Shown here: in pieces, positions 7,101-14,296 of the stretch
How the letters are laid out: every line of letters begins with the position of its first letter
How positions within the stretch are numbered: position 1 is the stretch's first letter
From: Bacteroidales bacterium
GTDB lineage: Bacteria > Bacteroidota > Bacteroidia > Bacteroidales > UBA4181
Assembly: GCA_031264715.1 (NCBI GenBank)
Contig: JAISDP010000027.1
Span: forward strand, 1 to 14,296
Direction: 5' to 3'
Length of the DNA stretch: 14,296 bases
The notes under the pieces: model-generated
What the model saw: the letters and a program-made list of their open reading frames with translations, nothing else
The model's database searches: none
Told to the model about the DNA's origin: nothing
Translations under genes and position numbers: made by a program

Positions 7101-7814
7101 ATGAAGACAAAAGCTTTTACATTCTTTCTTTTCCTGTTGCCGGCAGTTTTATGTGCACAGCCGGACAGCAGCAAATTCTGCATCCGGTTGAACGGCGGTT
7201 ACGCCGATGTCGGTTCGTCCAACGGGCTTTCTTCGCTGGGAGCCGTATCATCGTCCAACCGGCAGTGGGAAATCAGTCTTGCCGCAGGGTACGTTATCGA
7301 CAAGCATTGGGAAATCGGCCTCGGATTCAATTACCGAAAACAGAAAATCAACGCCTTAGCTGAATTTGATTTCCCTATCCCGGATCAACTATGGCTCGAA
7401 CCGGATCAACAACAATGGCTCGAAATGCTCGGAATGGAATTTACCGAAACAAAGATGCATCTGACTACTTTCGATCTGTATGCGATCAGGAATTGGCGAC
7501 TGTTCAGCCGGTTGTACTTCACGCCCAAACTGACCTTTCGCATAGGGAAAGCCAAAGGAACACAAGAATCGGTAATAGTGACAAGTACCGGTTGGGCGCC
7601 GATTTTAATCGGCAGCAATAACGACATTTCGTATGACTATGCCGCATTACAATTAGTGCCCGCTTTGACTTTCCATATCAACCGGCATTTTGCCCTGAAC
7701 CTCGAACTGGGTAGTTTCCAATTCAGCGCCATCGACTGGGAATGGGATAACAAACAGTGGGAAGCGACTGTGAATCCTGCCTATTGGAGATTAGGGACGG
7801 TTTTTTCATTTTAA
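7101..7814 (+). CDS. Small outer-membrane beta-barrel protein
   Basis: A 237-residue protein with a clear signal peptide: MKTK, a Phe/Leu-rich core, and cleavage probably after VLCA, leaving QPDSS. The mature part alternates polar and hydrophobic residues in short aromatic-rich strands, e.g. WEISLAAGYVI (56-66), WEIGLGFNYR (70-79), LYFTPKLTFRIG (138-149), ALQLVPALTFHI (182-193) and FALNLELGSFQFS (197-209). It ends in Phe (LGTVFSF), the usual C-terminal signature of outer-membrane barrels. About eight strands fit this length, as in the OMP_b-brl families. Function unknown. The loop around 94-110 carries a short duplicated peptide. The gene stands alone, with its own promoter and the repeat island downstream. 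Confidence 0.75.
   Translation: MKTKAFTFFLFLLPAVLCAQPDSSKFCIRLNGGYADVGSSNGLSSLGAVSSSNRQWEISLAAGYVIDKHWEIGLGFNYRKQKINALAEFDFPIPDQLWLEPDQQQWLEMLGMEFTETKMHLTTFDLYAIRNWRLFSRLYFTPKLTFRIGKAKGTQESVIVTSTGWAPILIGSNNDISYDYAALQLVPALTFHINRHFALNLELGSFQFSAIDWEWDNKQWEATVNPAYWRLGTVFSF
7380..7424 (+). repeat. In-frame short tandem duplication inside the barrel gene
   Basis: A 21-nt unit (7380-7400) is repeated as a 24-nt copy (7401-7424); both begin CCGGATCAAC and end ATGGCTCGAA. They encode PDQLWLE and PDQQQWLE. Near-identity at the DNA level suggests a recent duplication in a predicted loop between strands. Confidence 0.75.
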
Positions 7815-7869
7815 TTTAACCCGTTTGATTTGGGCAAAGCGCGCACGGAATGTTTCGCTCTTGCAGCCG

Positions 7870-8063
7870 GATGCCGGAAGGCATCCAATGTTGATAACCC
7901 CGTGTAAGCGAAGCGTAACACGGGGTACGGAGGACAGTGTTCTCCCGCAACCCCGTAGCGGGTTGAACTGCTTCGCAGTTCGGACGGGTAGAGGCGTCGG
8001 CCTCTGCCCCGGGCTGCACTTCGGCTTGCCCAGGGTTATCAATATCAGATGCCTTCCGGCATC
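7870..8063. repeat. 194-bp nested inverted-repeat element packed with hairpins (REP/MITE-like)
   Basis: Ends 7870-7900 and 8033-8063 are 31-bp inverted repeats matching at 28 positions. Each end carries its own hairpin: GATGCCGGAAGGCATC (7870-7885) and its exact reverse complement (8048-8063). Between them six hairpins follow almost without gaps: 7898-7925 (CCCCGTGT/ACACGGGG), 7929-7945 (GGAGGAC/GTTCTCC, one G-T), 7949-7964 (AACCC/GGGTT), 7965-7981 (GAACTGC-TTC-GCAGTTC), 7986-8009 (10-bp stem, one T-G) and 8011-8031 (GGGC/GCCC). GCGAAGC, known as an exceptionally stable DNA mini-hairpin, sits at 7908-7914 and, on the other strand, at the tip of the 7965-7981 hairpin. No target-site duplication is visible. 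No real coding is seen: open frames through it only mirror the repeats. It may be a non-autonomous mobile element, a REP cluster or a structured RNA. Positions 7815-7869 hold nothing recognisable. Confidence 0.85.
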
Positions 8064-8077
8064 AAATAAACAAAAAC

Positions 8078-8217
8078 ATTGCCCGTCAGGGCATTCATAT
8101 CGATGCGGAAAACACCAACAAATCTCCGCAGGGGATTCATCATGTGAAACCCCATACAGGGTTTTGATCTGGAGGCAGCTGTATTTTTCTATTGATATGA
8201 TTTCCCTGACGGGAAAT
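8078..8217. repeat. 140-bp second inverted-repeat element of similar design
   Basis: Ends 8078-8104 and 8191-8217 are imperfect inverted repeats matching at 23 of 27 positions. Each contains a terminal hairpin with the same core in opposite orientation: TGCCC-GTCA-GGGCA (8080-8093) and ATTTCCC-TGAC-GGGAAAT (8200-8217). Inside are AATCTCC-GCA-GGGGATT (8121-8137, one T-G) and AAACCC-CATACA-GGGTTT (8147-8164). It is separated from the 7870-8063 element by an A-rich 14-bp linker. The design (terminal hairpin inside the inverted repeat, then an A+T block, then inner hairpins) matches that element although the sequences differ. Confidence 0.75.
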
Positions 8218-8235
8218 ATCTTCTACCAATCTGCC

Positions 8236-8249
8236 ATCCCTGACAGGAT
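8236..8249. repeat. Extra hairpin related to the 8078-8217 ends
   Basis: ATCC-CTGACA-GGAT repeats the CCCTGAC-GG core of the neighbouring terminal hairpin with one base change. It is probably a solo or decayed end copy. The rest of 8218-8303 shows nothing else. Confidence 0.5.
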
Positions 8250-8303
8250 TTGGTCGATATAACCGATATTTGATATTTTAACCGTCAGTAATGGTAATTT
8301 TAT

Positions 8304-8311
8304 TACTTTTG
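8304..8311 (+). promoter_or_regulatory. -7 box of the SGNH-like gene
   Basis: TACTTTTG followed by GCAGC matches TAnnTTTGC and lies 103 bp before the ATG at 8415. It implies a leader of about 95 nt, longer than those of the neighbouring genes. Confidence 0.5.
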
Positions 8312-8340
8312 CAGCATCACTTAGTTGAACGAATCGCATC

Positions 8341-8381
8341 ATCATCCGCAACGACATGCGGTATGATCACGATGATCCGCA
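8341..8381 (+). promoter_or_regulatory. Leader with mutually exclusive hairpins
   Basis: In the presumed 5' leader, ATCATCCGCA (8341-8350) pairs with TGCGG plus ATGAT (8357-8361, 8363-8367), giving a 10-bp stem with one bulged T. The same TGCGG can instead pair with a second CCGCA at 8377-8381. Competing pairings are a hallmark of switch-like leaders. No T-run or known riboswitch core is present, so this is only a candidate. Confidence 0.35.
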
Positions 8382-8414
8382 TTAAAGCACAATCAGCAAT
8401 TAAATTGACATTGG

Positions 8415-9200
8415 ATGAAAAGAGGTATTTTTTTTCTGTTGGTCTGTTTGCCGTTTCTTCAGGCATTTGCGCAAACCAAGCCGGTACAGCCCGTCAAAGC
8501 GGCCCAATACAACATACTGCTCTCGGGAGCGTCATTTGCTTCACCTGAAAACAGTTGGTTCGAAACGGGTTGCGCTATGTTGAACGCCCATCCCGTCAAC
8601 CGGGCCATAGGAGGCGAAGCCATTGCCAACACAGCCAATAAGATGGACCTCGGCGTGATGTACTCCAAGGAAGAATTGGAGACGCTGGATGCGTTCGTCA
8701 TCATGCAGGTTCACAACCGTGATGTAGCCGATGAAAGCGGCTTAGCCGAAAGCTACAGGGATTATAAGACGCCTTTCACACGGGTTAACTATGCTGCGGC
8801 TTTCGATTATGTGATCAAGCGTTATATCAGCGATTGCTATGAGCTACGTAACGATCCGGATTCGAAATATTATGGAAGCAAAGCCGGGAAGCCGGCCGTG
8901 ATCGTCTTATGCACCGATTGGCACGATGCCCGGACTGTCTACAATACTTCCGTACGGAAACTTGTTGAAAAATGGGGATTTCCGCTGGTGGAGTTCGACA
9001 AAAACATCGGTTTTTCGAAAAATTCGCTGCATCCTGTAACCAATGATCAGTACAGCCTTCTATATTCGTCCGACACACAGGTCATCGACGGCGTGACATA
9101 CGGCTGGCACCCGCTCCGCGGCGACGATTCGTTCATCCAGCAACGCATGGCGGCCATTTTCGCCGATTTGATGCGGAAAATATTACCGGCGCGATCATAA
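8415..9200 (+). CDS. Secreted SGNH-hydrolase-like protein (DUF5040-like)
   Basis: A 261-residue protein with a signal peptide (MKRGIFFLLVCLPFLQAFAQ, cleavage near residue 19/20). The mature part has features of the SGNH/GDSL hydrolase fold. A block I-like ILLSGASF (34-41) has candidate nucleophile S40. NRAIGGEAI (62-70) resembles block II, MQVHNRDV (97-104) stands where GxND is expected, and YGWHPLRGDD (229-238) has candidate catalytic H232. The usual Asp three residues before that His is replaced by Tyr, so activity is uncertain. From memory it resembles the Bacteroidota family DUF5040, whose substrate is unknown; an esterase acting on acylated glycans in the periplasm or at the surface is a reasonable guess. 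It is monocistronic, with a hairpin-containing leader upstream, and the following gene has its own promoter. Confidence 0.65.
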   Translation: MKRGIFFLLVCLPFLQAFAQTKPVQPVKAAQYNILLSGASFASPENSWFETGCAMLNAHPVNRAIGGEAIANTANKMDLGVMYSKEELETLDAFVIMQVHNRDVADESGLAESYRDYKTPFTRVNYAAAFDYVIKRYISDCYELRNDPDSKYYGSKAGKPAVIVLCTDWHDARTVYNTSVRKLVEKWGFPLVEFDKNIGFSKNSLHPVTNDQYSLLYSSDTQVIDGVTYGWHPLRGDDSFIQQRMAAIFADLMRKILPARS

Positions 9201-9274
9201 CCGGCGTTTGCGATCTAATATTGGAAAAAATGAACAAATCGTCATGTTGATTACCTGAATTAAACCTTTTTGAA

Positions 9275-9282
9275 TAACTTTG
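9275..9282 (+). promoter_or_regulatory. -7 box of pckG
   Basis: TAACTTTG followed by GCACG lies 74 bp before the ATG at 9357, implying a leader of about 65 nt that is A+T-rich near the start codon. No clear -33 box. Confidence 0.55.
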
Positions 9283-9356
9283 CACGCTGATTTCCGGGGC
9301 GTAGAGCCGGAAGATAATTTAAATATAAAAAGTTTCATCATTAATCAATTATAAAA

Positions 9357-11144
9357 ATGACAAACAATCAGAAGTTAAAACAATGGGTACAGGAGTGGGC
9401 CAATTGGTGTCAGCCTGAAAGCGTATACTGGTGCGACGGTTCGGAAGCCGAAAACAAACGCCTTTTGGACGAAATGGTAGTCGGCGGGATGGCCGTGAAG
9501 CTGAACGAAGCCAAACGTCCCAACTCGTACTATTTCCAGTCGGACCCCAGTGATGTAGCCCGCGTGGAAGACCGCACCTTCATCTGTTCGAAGACAAGGG
9601 AAGAAGCAGGCCCCACCAATAACTGGGCTGATCCTGCAGAAATGAAGAAATCCATGCGCGAACTGTATAAAAGCTGTATGAAAGGCCGTACCATGTACGT
9701 AATTCCTTTCAGCATGGGCCCGCTCGGTTCCAACATCGCCCACATCGGCGTTGAAATAACCGACTCTCCCTACGTAGTTGTGAACATGCGCATCATGACC
9801 CGCATGGGACAAAAAGTGCTTGATGTACTGGGCGACGGCGACTTTGTACCTTGCGTACACTCGGTAGGCGCTCCCCTTGCTCCCGGCCAGGAAGACGTTA
9901 AATGGCCCTGCGCTCCCATCGAAAAGAAGTATATCACGCATTTCCCCGAAACTCACGAAATCTGGTCGTATGGTTCGGGTTACGGCGGAAATGCTCTGCT
10001 GGGGAAAAAATGCTTTGCTTTGCGCATTGCTTCCGTAATGGCTAAAGAACAGGGTTGGCTGGCCGAACACATGCTGATCCTCGGTTTAACCAACTCCCAG
10101 GGCGAAAAGAAATACATCACCGCCGCTTTCCCCAGCGCTTGCGGAAAGACCAACCTGGCAATGCTGATCCCCACCATCCCCGGATGGAAGGTAGAATGTG
10201 TAGGCGACGACATCTCATGGATGAAATTCGGCAAGGACGGTCAACTGTACGCCATCAACCCTGAAGCCGGTTTCTTCGGCGTGGCTCCCTTCACCTCGAT
10301 GGACACTAACCCCAATGCGATGTTGAGCTGCAAGGCCAACACGATCTTCACCAACGTGGGTTTAACTCCCGATGGCGACATCTGGTGGGAAGGCATCGGT
10401 ACCGAATGTCCTGCCGGAACTATCAACTGGAAGAACAAGGTACACGATCCCGCATCAGGCGAACCTTGCGCTCATCCGAACGCGCGTTTTACCGCCCCGG
10501 CATTCCAGTGTCCTGCTATCGACAAGGACTGGGAAAACCCGGCAGGCGTGCCCATCTCTGCTTTCCTCTTCGGCGGCCGCCGTCCGAACACTGTACCCCT
10601 TGTACACGAAGCCACGAGTTGGAATCACGGCGTATTCATGGGTTCGATCGTATCGTCCGAAACCACTGCCGCCGCTCTTGGCCAGGCTGGTATCGTTCGT
10701 CGCGACCCGTTTGCCATGCTCCCCTTCTGCGGATATAACATGGGCGACTATTTCGGTCACTGGATTACCGTCGGTCAACATGCCGGCGCCAAGCTGCCTA
10801 AAATTTTCTACGTGAACTGGTTTCGCAAAGACGAAAACGGTAAATTTCTGTGGCCGGGTTACGGCGACAACAGCCGCGTATTGGCATACATATTCGACCG
10901 TTGCAACGGCAAGGGCGAAACGGTTGAAACCGCTATCGGCAAGGTTCCCGCTCCGAAAGCGATCAACATCGACGGTTTGGCCGGTATGGACCAGGCTAAG
11001 ATGGCGAAAGCGCTCGAAGTGACGAACGACGAATGGAAGAAGGAAGTTACCCTGATCGACGAACATTACGCCCGCTTTGGCAACCACCTTCCGAAAGAAT
11101 TGACCGCCGAACTGGACGGACTCAAGGAACGCCTCGGGATGTGA
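9357..11144 (+). CDS. pckG: Phosphoenolpyruvate carboxykinase (GTP)
   Basis: A 595-residue cytosolic enzyme interconverting oxaloacetate + GTP and PEP + CO2 + GDP (EC 4.1.1.32). In gluconeogenesis it makes PEP; in fermenting anaerobes it can run toward oxaloacetate, feeding succinate formation. The GTP-class signatures are complete: the P-loop FPSACGKTN (258-266) with the reactive Cys262, the metal-binding VGDDISWM (282-289), SGYGGNALLGKK (207-218), AEHMLIL (236-242), NPEAGFFGVAPFT (301-313), FGGRRPNTVPLV (405-416) and the C-terminal NWFRKDENGKFLWPG (487-501). Length is normal for the family. The ATG at 9357 follows an A-rich stretch without a Shine-Dalgarno sequence, as is usual in Bacteroidota. 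It has its own promoter and no terminator-like hairpin in the 37-bp gap to the converging glycosidase gene. Many Bacteroidales use the unrelated ATP-type enzyme instead. Confidence 0.97.
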   Translation: MTNNQKLKQWVQEWANWCQPESVYWCDGSEAENKRLLDEMVVGGMAVKLNEAKRPNSYYFQSDPSDVARVEDRTFICSKTREEAGPTNNWADPAEMKKSMRELYKSCMKGRTMYVIPFSMGPLGSNIAHIGVEITDSPYVVVNMRIMTRMGQKVLDVLGDGDFVPCVHSVGAPLAPGQEDVKWPCAPIEKKYITHFPETHEIWSYGSGYGGNALLGKKCFALRIASVMAKEQGWLAEHMLILGLTNSQGEKKYITAAFPSACGKTNLAMLIPTIPGWKVECVGDDISWMKFGKDGQLYAINPEAGFFGVAPFTSMDTNPNAMLSCKANTIFTNVGLTPDGDIWWEGIGTECPAGTINWKNKVHDPASGEPCAHPNARFTAPAFQCPAIDKDWENPAGVPISAFLFGGRRPNTVPLVHEATSWNHGVFMGSIVSSETTAAALGQAGIVRRDPFAMLPFCGYNMGDYFGHWITVGQHAGAKLPKIFYVNWFRKDENGKFLWPGYGDNSRVLAYIFDRCNGKGETVETAIGKVPAPKAINIDGLAGMDQAKMAKALEVTNDEWKKEVTLIDEHYARFGNHLPKELTAELDGLKERLGM

Positions 11145-11181
11145 CGGGCAACGGATGCATGGGATATTTCGCTCTTATGGA

Positions 11182-14100
11182 TCATTGTCCGATATAGAGC
11201 ACAACCGGCCCAAGCAATCCGCTTTCCCTCAATTCGGCATCTTTGGCAGGGCCGTTGATGGTCCAGGTTTTGCGTTGTTCTGTGGGTTGTCCGGCATCGT
11301 ATGCCAGGCGGTTGAACCATGTGCTGGTGACTTCCACGGTCAGCGTATTGGCTCCTGGCCGTATGGCGCCGGTCAGATCGAGGCGATAGGGCGGCGTCCA
11401 CAAGGTACGGAGCGGCTTGCCGTTAAGCGATACCGCGGCGATCATTTCCACGCGTCCAAGATCGAGCGAGAAACGTGTTCCGGGCTTTATTTCCCCGGCG
11501 TCAAACGTAGTGGAATAGACGGCTGTGCCCGAGAATGCTTTCGCTTCGGGCGACATGTCGAGATCTTTCCAGGGTTTCAGTCCGGCAATTTGCAGCGATG
11601 ACGGAGCGTTCCATCCGGCAGGAAAAGACAGTATCCAGGGTTCGGATAATGGTACGGAACGGGACGTTTCGATGCGTTGCGGCTGTTTTCCTGTTCTGCC
11701 CGGTTGAGCGGTTTGCCGGAAAACGACAAAGCACGATCCCGCTTTCGGCAGATCGAGCGTTACCCGGGTACGGCCCTTGTTATCGCGGGCTTCCGCCATG
11801 GTGGCTTCGCCGGTCAGCGGGTCCCATATTTCGACATTCCCCTTACTGCGAAAATCGAGCGTACCGTTGAAACCACTACCCTTGGGCGCGCATACGAAAT
11901 ACCAGTCGGCGCCATCGATGCTGCGGTGCAGCCACAATGCGTCGCCGGTTACGTCGGGTTGGATGTTCAGTTTGTTCAGCGCCTCGGAAAGCGTCATGCC
12001 GGAAACAACCGTTCCTTTGCCTGCTTTATGGCTACCGCGCTTCGCGGTTTTACCCCAGATATTAGCTACAGCAGCATCGAAGCGTTTCTGTGCACTGGCG
12101 GCATCGGTAAGCGTGGCAAGCCCGTGCGGTGCATCGCCAATGATGGTAGCGCCGTCGCGTACAAGCGCATACAGTTTTTCTAATGTTTGCGGCAGCATCC
12201 GCACATTGTCGGGTAGCCACAAAACCCGGTAGCTGATGCCTTCGGGCGTGACGAGCATCCCGTTGCGCACCGTGAGCCTGTTCAACAGGACGTCGGGGTT
12301 GCAGTAATCGTACTTGAATCCGTTGGGGAAAGGCGCTTCCTGGTCGGGTTTGTGGTTGATCTCATCGCCAAGATACCAGAGCACGTCCGAAACGGGTTTG
12401 CCACGCTCGAGCATGTAGGTACAGCGTGAGAGGTAAGTGGTGAACTCCGGCATGTGTCTCCACCAGGTTTGTCCGCGCAGGAAAGGCGTTCCTATGCCGG
12501 AGCCGAACGAAGTTCCGGGCGGCAGGAAGTCTGTCTGCGGGTTGTGCGTGTAGGTATGGAAAACCAGGTGCGTTACGCCTTCGATACAATTGATGTTCGC
12601 TACTTCTTTGAGCATGTCCCAATGTTCGTCCCACGTAAGTGCAAAGGATGTGAACGCTTCGGCGGCGACACGGGGCTTGCCGTATATCCGGGCAGCCGAA
12701 GCAGCGGGCTTGACGGGCTTGAAGTTCAGCGAACCGATGTATGCTTCGCTCAAGGGTTGCCAAAATTCGCACATGGGTACATCGGCGTATTTGAAGTATT
12801 CGAGGATGTCGGCAGGGAAAATATCGCCCGCAGCGGTTTCGTATGTGATGGACAGTCCGTTGCTTTTGGCGAGTTTGGCCATGCCGCCGTAGAACTTGTT
12901 GGCGAAGAGGTCGCCGATGGCAGCGCGCCAGTCGCGCAGGAAACGTGTGGTGGTTTCGGGATCGCCCAGCACGTAGCCAAATACAGCGGGCAACCATGTA
13001 CGGAGCCGGTAGCCGGCTATGCGGTTGAATTCAGCTTCCATATCGGTTGTCCAGGTCTGGGTTTTACATTCCCAGCTATCCATGAGCATGCCGTTCAATA
13101 ACCCATTGGCGAGCGCTCCTCCCGACCCGGAAAGGCGTCCGATATAACCTGCAAACTGTGCATTGGGGCCGGCATCGGAAAGTTTGTCACATTCCCATCC
13201 TGTTCCTTCCGGGGGCGCCGGTCCGTTACGCATCCCGGTGTTCACATGACCGATACGCAGGATGGTCCATTTGCCTGCGGGAGCTTTCCATTGCAGGTTG
13301 CCCTGCCGGTCCATTGCGGTTGTGATGTCGCGTATTTGGAGCGGGTCGATAAATGCTGTTTTGGATTGGTTGGGTTGTACGCTTTCGCGGATGAGGCTGC
13401 GCAGCGTCCAGCCGGCTTCCGATTCCCAGTTGTTTTTGCGGGCGGCGGAAAACAGACGGAGCGACCCAAGCGCCATGTCGTGTTTGTTGTGGATCAGGAC
13501 ACGGTATGTCCGTACGTTCGGGACTTCAGAGCAGGCGAGCGAAACAGGCCGGTCGTCCTGCCAGCTGCTTTGCGGCAGGGCGGTATGCAGCACATCCTGT
13601 GTTGCGCCGCCGGGCAATATCGCCTGTACCGTTACGGTAACACCCGGCACGTAACACCACGGGTGGTTATATCCGTTGATGCTTGAGAACTCGACAGTGC
13701 GAACCGTAGTCTCGCCGGGAAAAGTTACCTCTATCCAGGTAGGATTTCCTTCCGGAGATGGGGAAAGCGTGATTTTTCCCTTGGGGTTTCCCGCCAGGCA
13801 ATCCGTCCAGGGCAGTTCCTGCCGGTTAGTTTTTATGGACTGCGGTTGAAGCGGCTCGCCGGTGTCGTCGAGCGGCGTGGGGAAAGCAAGCGTTGCAATA
13901 TCCCTGTAGTCGCGCCACGGCTCATCACTCGGCTGTGGAAGCGGTAATGCTTTGTTTACCGCCGCGTTGCCATCCACATCGGTGCGACTCCACACGAGAT
14001 GACGCATGGCGTTGGAAGGTTCGATCCACGGCCCGCCGGACATAGCCCAGCCGGGACAGTTCTGCATGGTGAAGCGCAATCCCAGGCGGCGGGATTCTTC

Positions 14101-14296
14101 GGCGGTGTGGCGCACGGCATTGTCCCACAACGGGCTGAGACAGGCTATCTGCGGACTGACGCCGGGCCACGGGCCGCCAAACTGTCCGTGGAACAGTTGG
14201 ATACCCGAAAGGCCGGCGCCGGCAATTGCTTCCAGATCGGCGGTAATGCCTTTTTCGGCGACATTCCCGCCGATGTAGTGAAACCATGTTTCGGGA
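11182..14296 (-). CDS. GH106-like alpha-L-rhamnosidase, 5' end outside the window
   Basis: The frame stays open to the window edge: reading back from the in-frame TTG at 14130, 55 further sense codons reach 14295, so 1037 residues are visible and the N-terminus is missing. Those residues (WFHYIGGNVAEKGITADLEA, then GLSGIQLFHGQFGG) and the following RLGLRFTMQNCPGWAMSGGPWI are typical of glycoside hydrolase family 106. The TTG is an internal Leu codon, not the start. Numbering from the first visible residue, DSWE 406-409, MCEFW 508-512 and EAFT 546-549 are conserved-looking acidic sites. E409 and E510 are about 100 apart, like the two catalytic Glu I recall for the characterised member BT0986. 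The C-terminal ~150 residues form a jelly-roll module as in GH2 proteins (SFSLDLGRVEMIAAVSLNG-like strand). It probably removes rhamnose from pectic or other plant glycans. A signal peptide would lie outside the window. It converges on pckG; no SusC/SusD pair is visible. Confidence 0.85.
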   Translation of the reverse strand, partial: PETWFHYIGGNVAEKGITADLEAIAGAGLSGIQLFHGQFGGPWPGVSPQIACLSPLWDNAVRHTAEESRRLGLRFTMQNCPGWAMSGGPWIEPSNAMRHLVWSRTDVDGNAAVNKALPLPQPSDEPWRDYRDIATLAFPTPLDDTGEPLQPQSIKTNRQELPWTDCLAGNPKGKITLSPSPEGNPTWIEVTFPGETTVRTVEFSSINGYNHPWCYVPGVTVTVQAILPGGATQDVLHTALPQSSWQDDRPVSLACSEVPNVRTYRVLIHNKHDMALGSLRLFSAARKNNWESEAGWTLRSLIRESVQPNQSKTAFIDPLQIRDITTAMDRQGNLQWKAPAGKWTILRIGHVNTGMRNGPAPPEGTGWECDKLSDAGPNAQFAGYIGRLSGSGGALANGLLNGMLMDSWECKTQTWTTDMEAEFNRIAGYRLRTWLPAVFGYVLGDPETTTRFLRDWRAAIGDLFANKFYGGMAKLAKSNGLSITYETAAGDIFPADILEYFKYADVPMCEFWQPLSEAYIGSLNFKPVKPAASAARIYGKPRVAAEAFTSFALTWDEHWDMLKEVANINCIEGVTHLVFHTYTHNPQTDFLPPGTSFGSGIGTPFLRGQTWWRHMPEFTTYLSRCTYMLERGKPVSDVLWYLGDEINHKPDQEAPFPNGFKYDYCNPDVLLNRLTVRNGMLVTPEGISYRVLWLPDNVRMLPQTLEKLYALVRDGATIIGDAPHGLATLTDAASAQKRFDAAVANIWGKTAKRGSHKAGKGTVVSGMTLSEALNKLNIQPDVTGDALWLHRSIDGADWYFVCAPKGSGFNGTLDFRSKGNVEIWDPLTGEATMAEARDNKGRTRVTLDLPKAGSCFVVFRQTAQPGRTGKQPQRIETSRSVPLSEPWILSFPAGWNAPSSLQIAGLKPWKDLDMSPEAKAFSGTAVYSTTFDAGEIKPGTRFSLDLGRVEMIAAVSLNGKPLRTLWTPPYRLDLTGAIRPGANTLTVEVTSTWFNRLAYDAGQPTEQRKTWTINGPAKDAELRESGLLGPVVLYIGQ

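Noticed and set aside
7825..8262. 145-residue open frame across the repeat island
   Set aside because: It runs straight through both inverted-repeat elements, has no family-like sequence, and the opposite strand is equally open.
9375..10070. 231-residue minus-strand frame, and a similar 210-residue frame at 10455-11087
   Set aside because: Both are shadows of pckG, whose codon bias leaves the reverse frames open.
11145..11181. Bidirectional terminator between pckG and the glycosidase gene
   Set aside because: The 37-bp gap contains no convincing stem-loop or T-run.

Overview
The window reads as chromosomal DNA of a Bacteroidota bacterium, most likely of the order Bacteroidales and a lineage with a type IX secretion system. 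Four things support this: seven TAnnTTTG-type promoter boxes, six of them followed by GC (TAnnTTTGC); a subtilisin-like protease with a C-terminal type IX sorting domain; a large GH106-type glycosidase; and starts without clear Shine-Dalgarno sequences. No phage, plasmid or complete insertion sequence is visible. The protein-coding part is mostly ordinary; the unusual content is non-coding.

Layout. Positions 1-330 hold a 21-bp tandem repeat array, cut by the left window edge, whose units are dyad-symmetric. Then follow a tRNA-Met gene (492-565, minus) and a 988-residue protein with two receiver-like domains fused to a PEP/pyruvate-binding ATP-grasp domain (630-3596, minus). A compact divergent promoter region (3735-3779) built around an 8-bp inverted repeat separates it from the secreted S8 protease (3791-5521, plus). 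Next on the plus strand are an AAA_14/DUF4143 ATPase that looks more A+T-rich than its neighbours (5673-7019), a small outer-membrane beta-barrel protein (7101-7814), a 600-bp gene-free stretch with two nested inverted-repeat elements (7870-8063 and 8078-8217), a secreted SGNH-like protein with a structured leader (8415-9200), and GTP-type PEP carboxykinase (9357-11144). A GH106-like alpha-L-rhamnosidase gene (11182-14296, minus) converges on it and runs off the right edge.

Genes working together. Most genes appear to be single transcription units, each with its own promoter, so no operon is evident. PEP carboxykinase and the receiver/PEP-binding protein both touch the PEP node but are 6 kb apart, and a functional link is only a guess. 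The protease, barrel protein, SGNH-like protein and glycosidase fit an organism that degrades external polymers.

I did not find a convincing new multi-gene system. The best leads are the hairpin-packed element at 7870-8063 with its structurally similar neighbour at 8078-8217, the dyad 21-bp array, and the mirror-symmetric divergent promoter.
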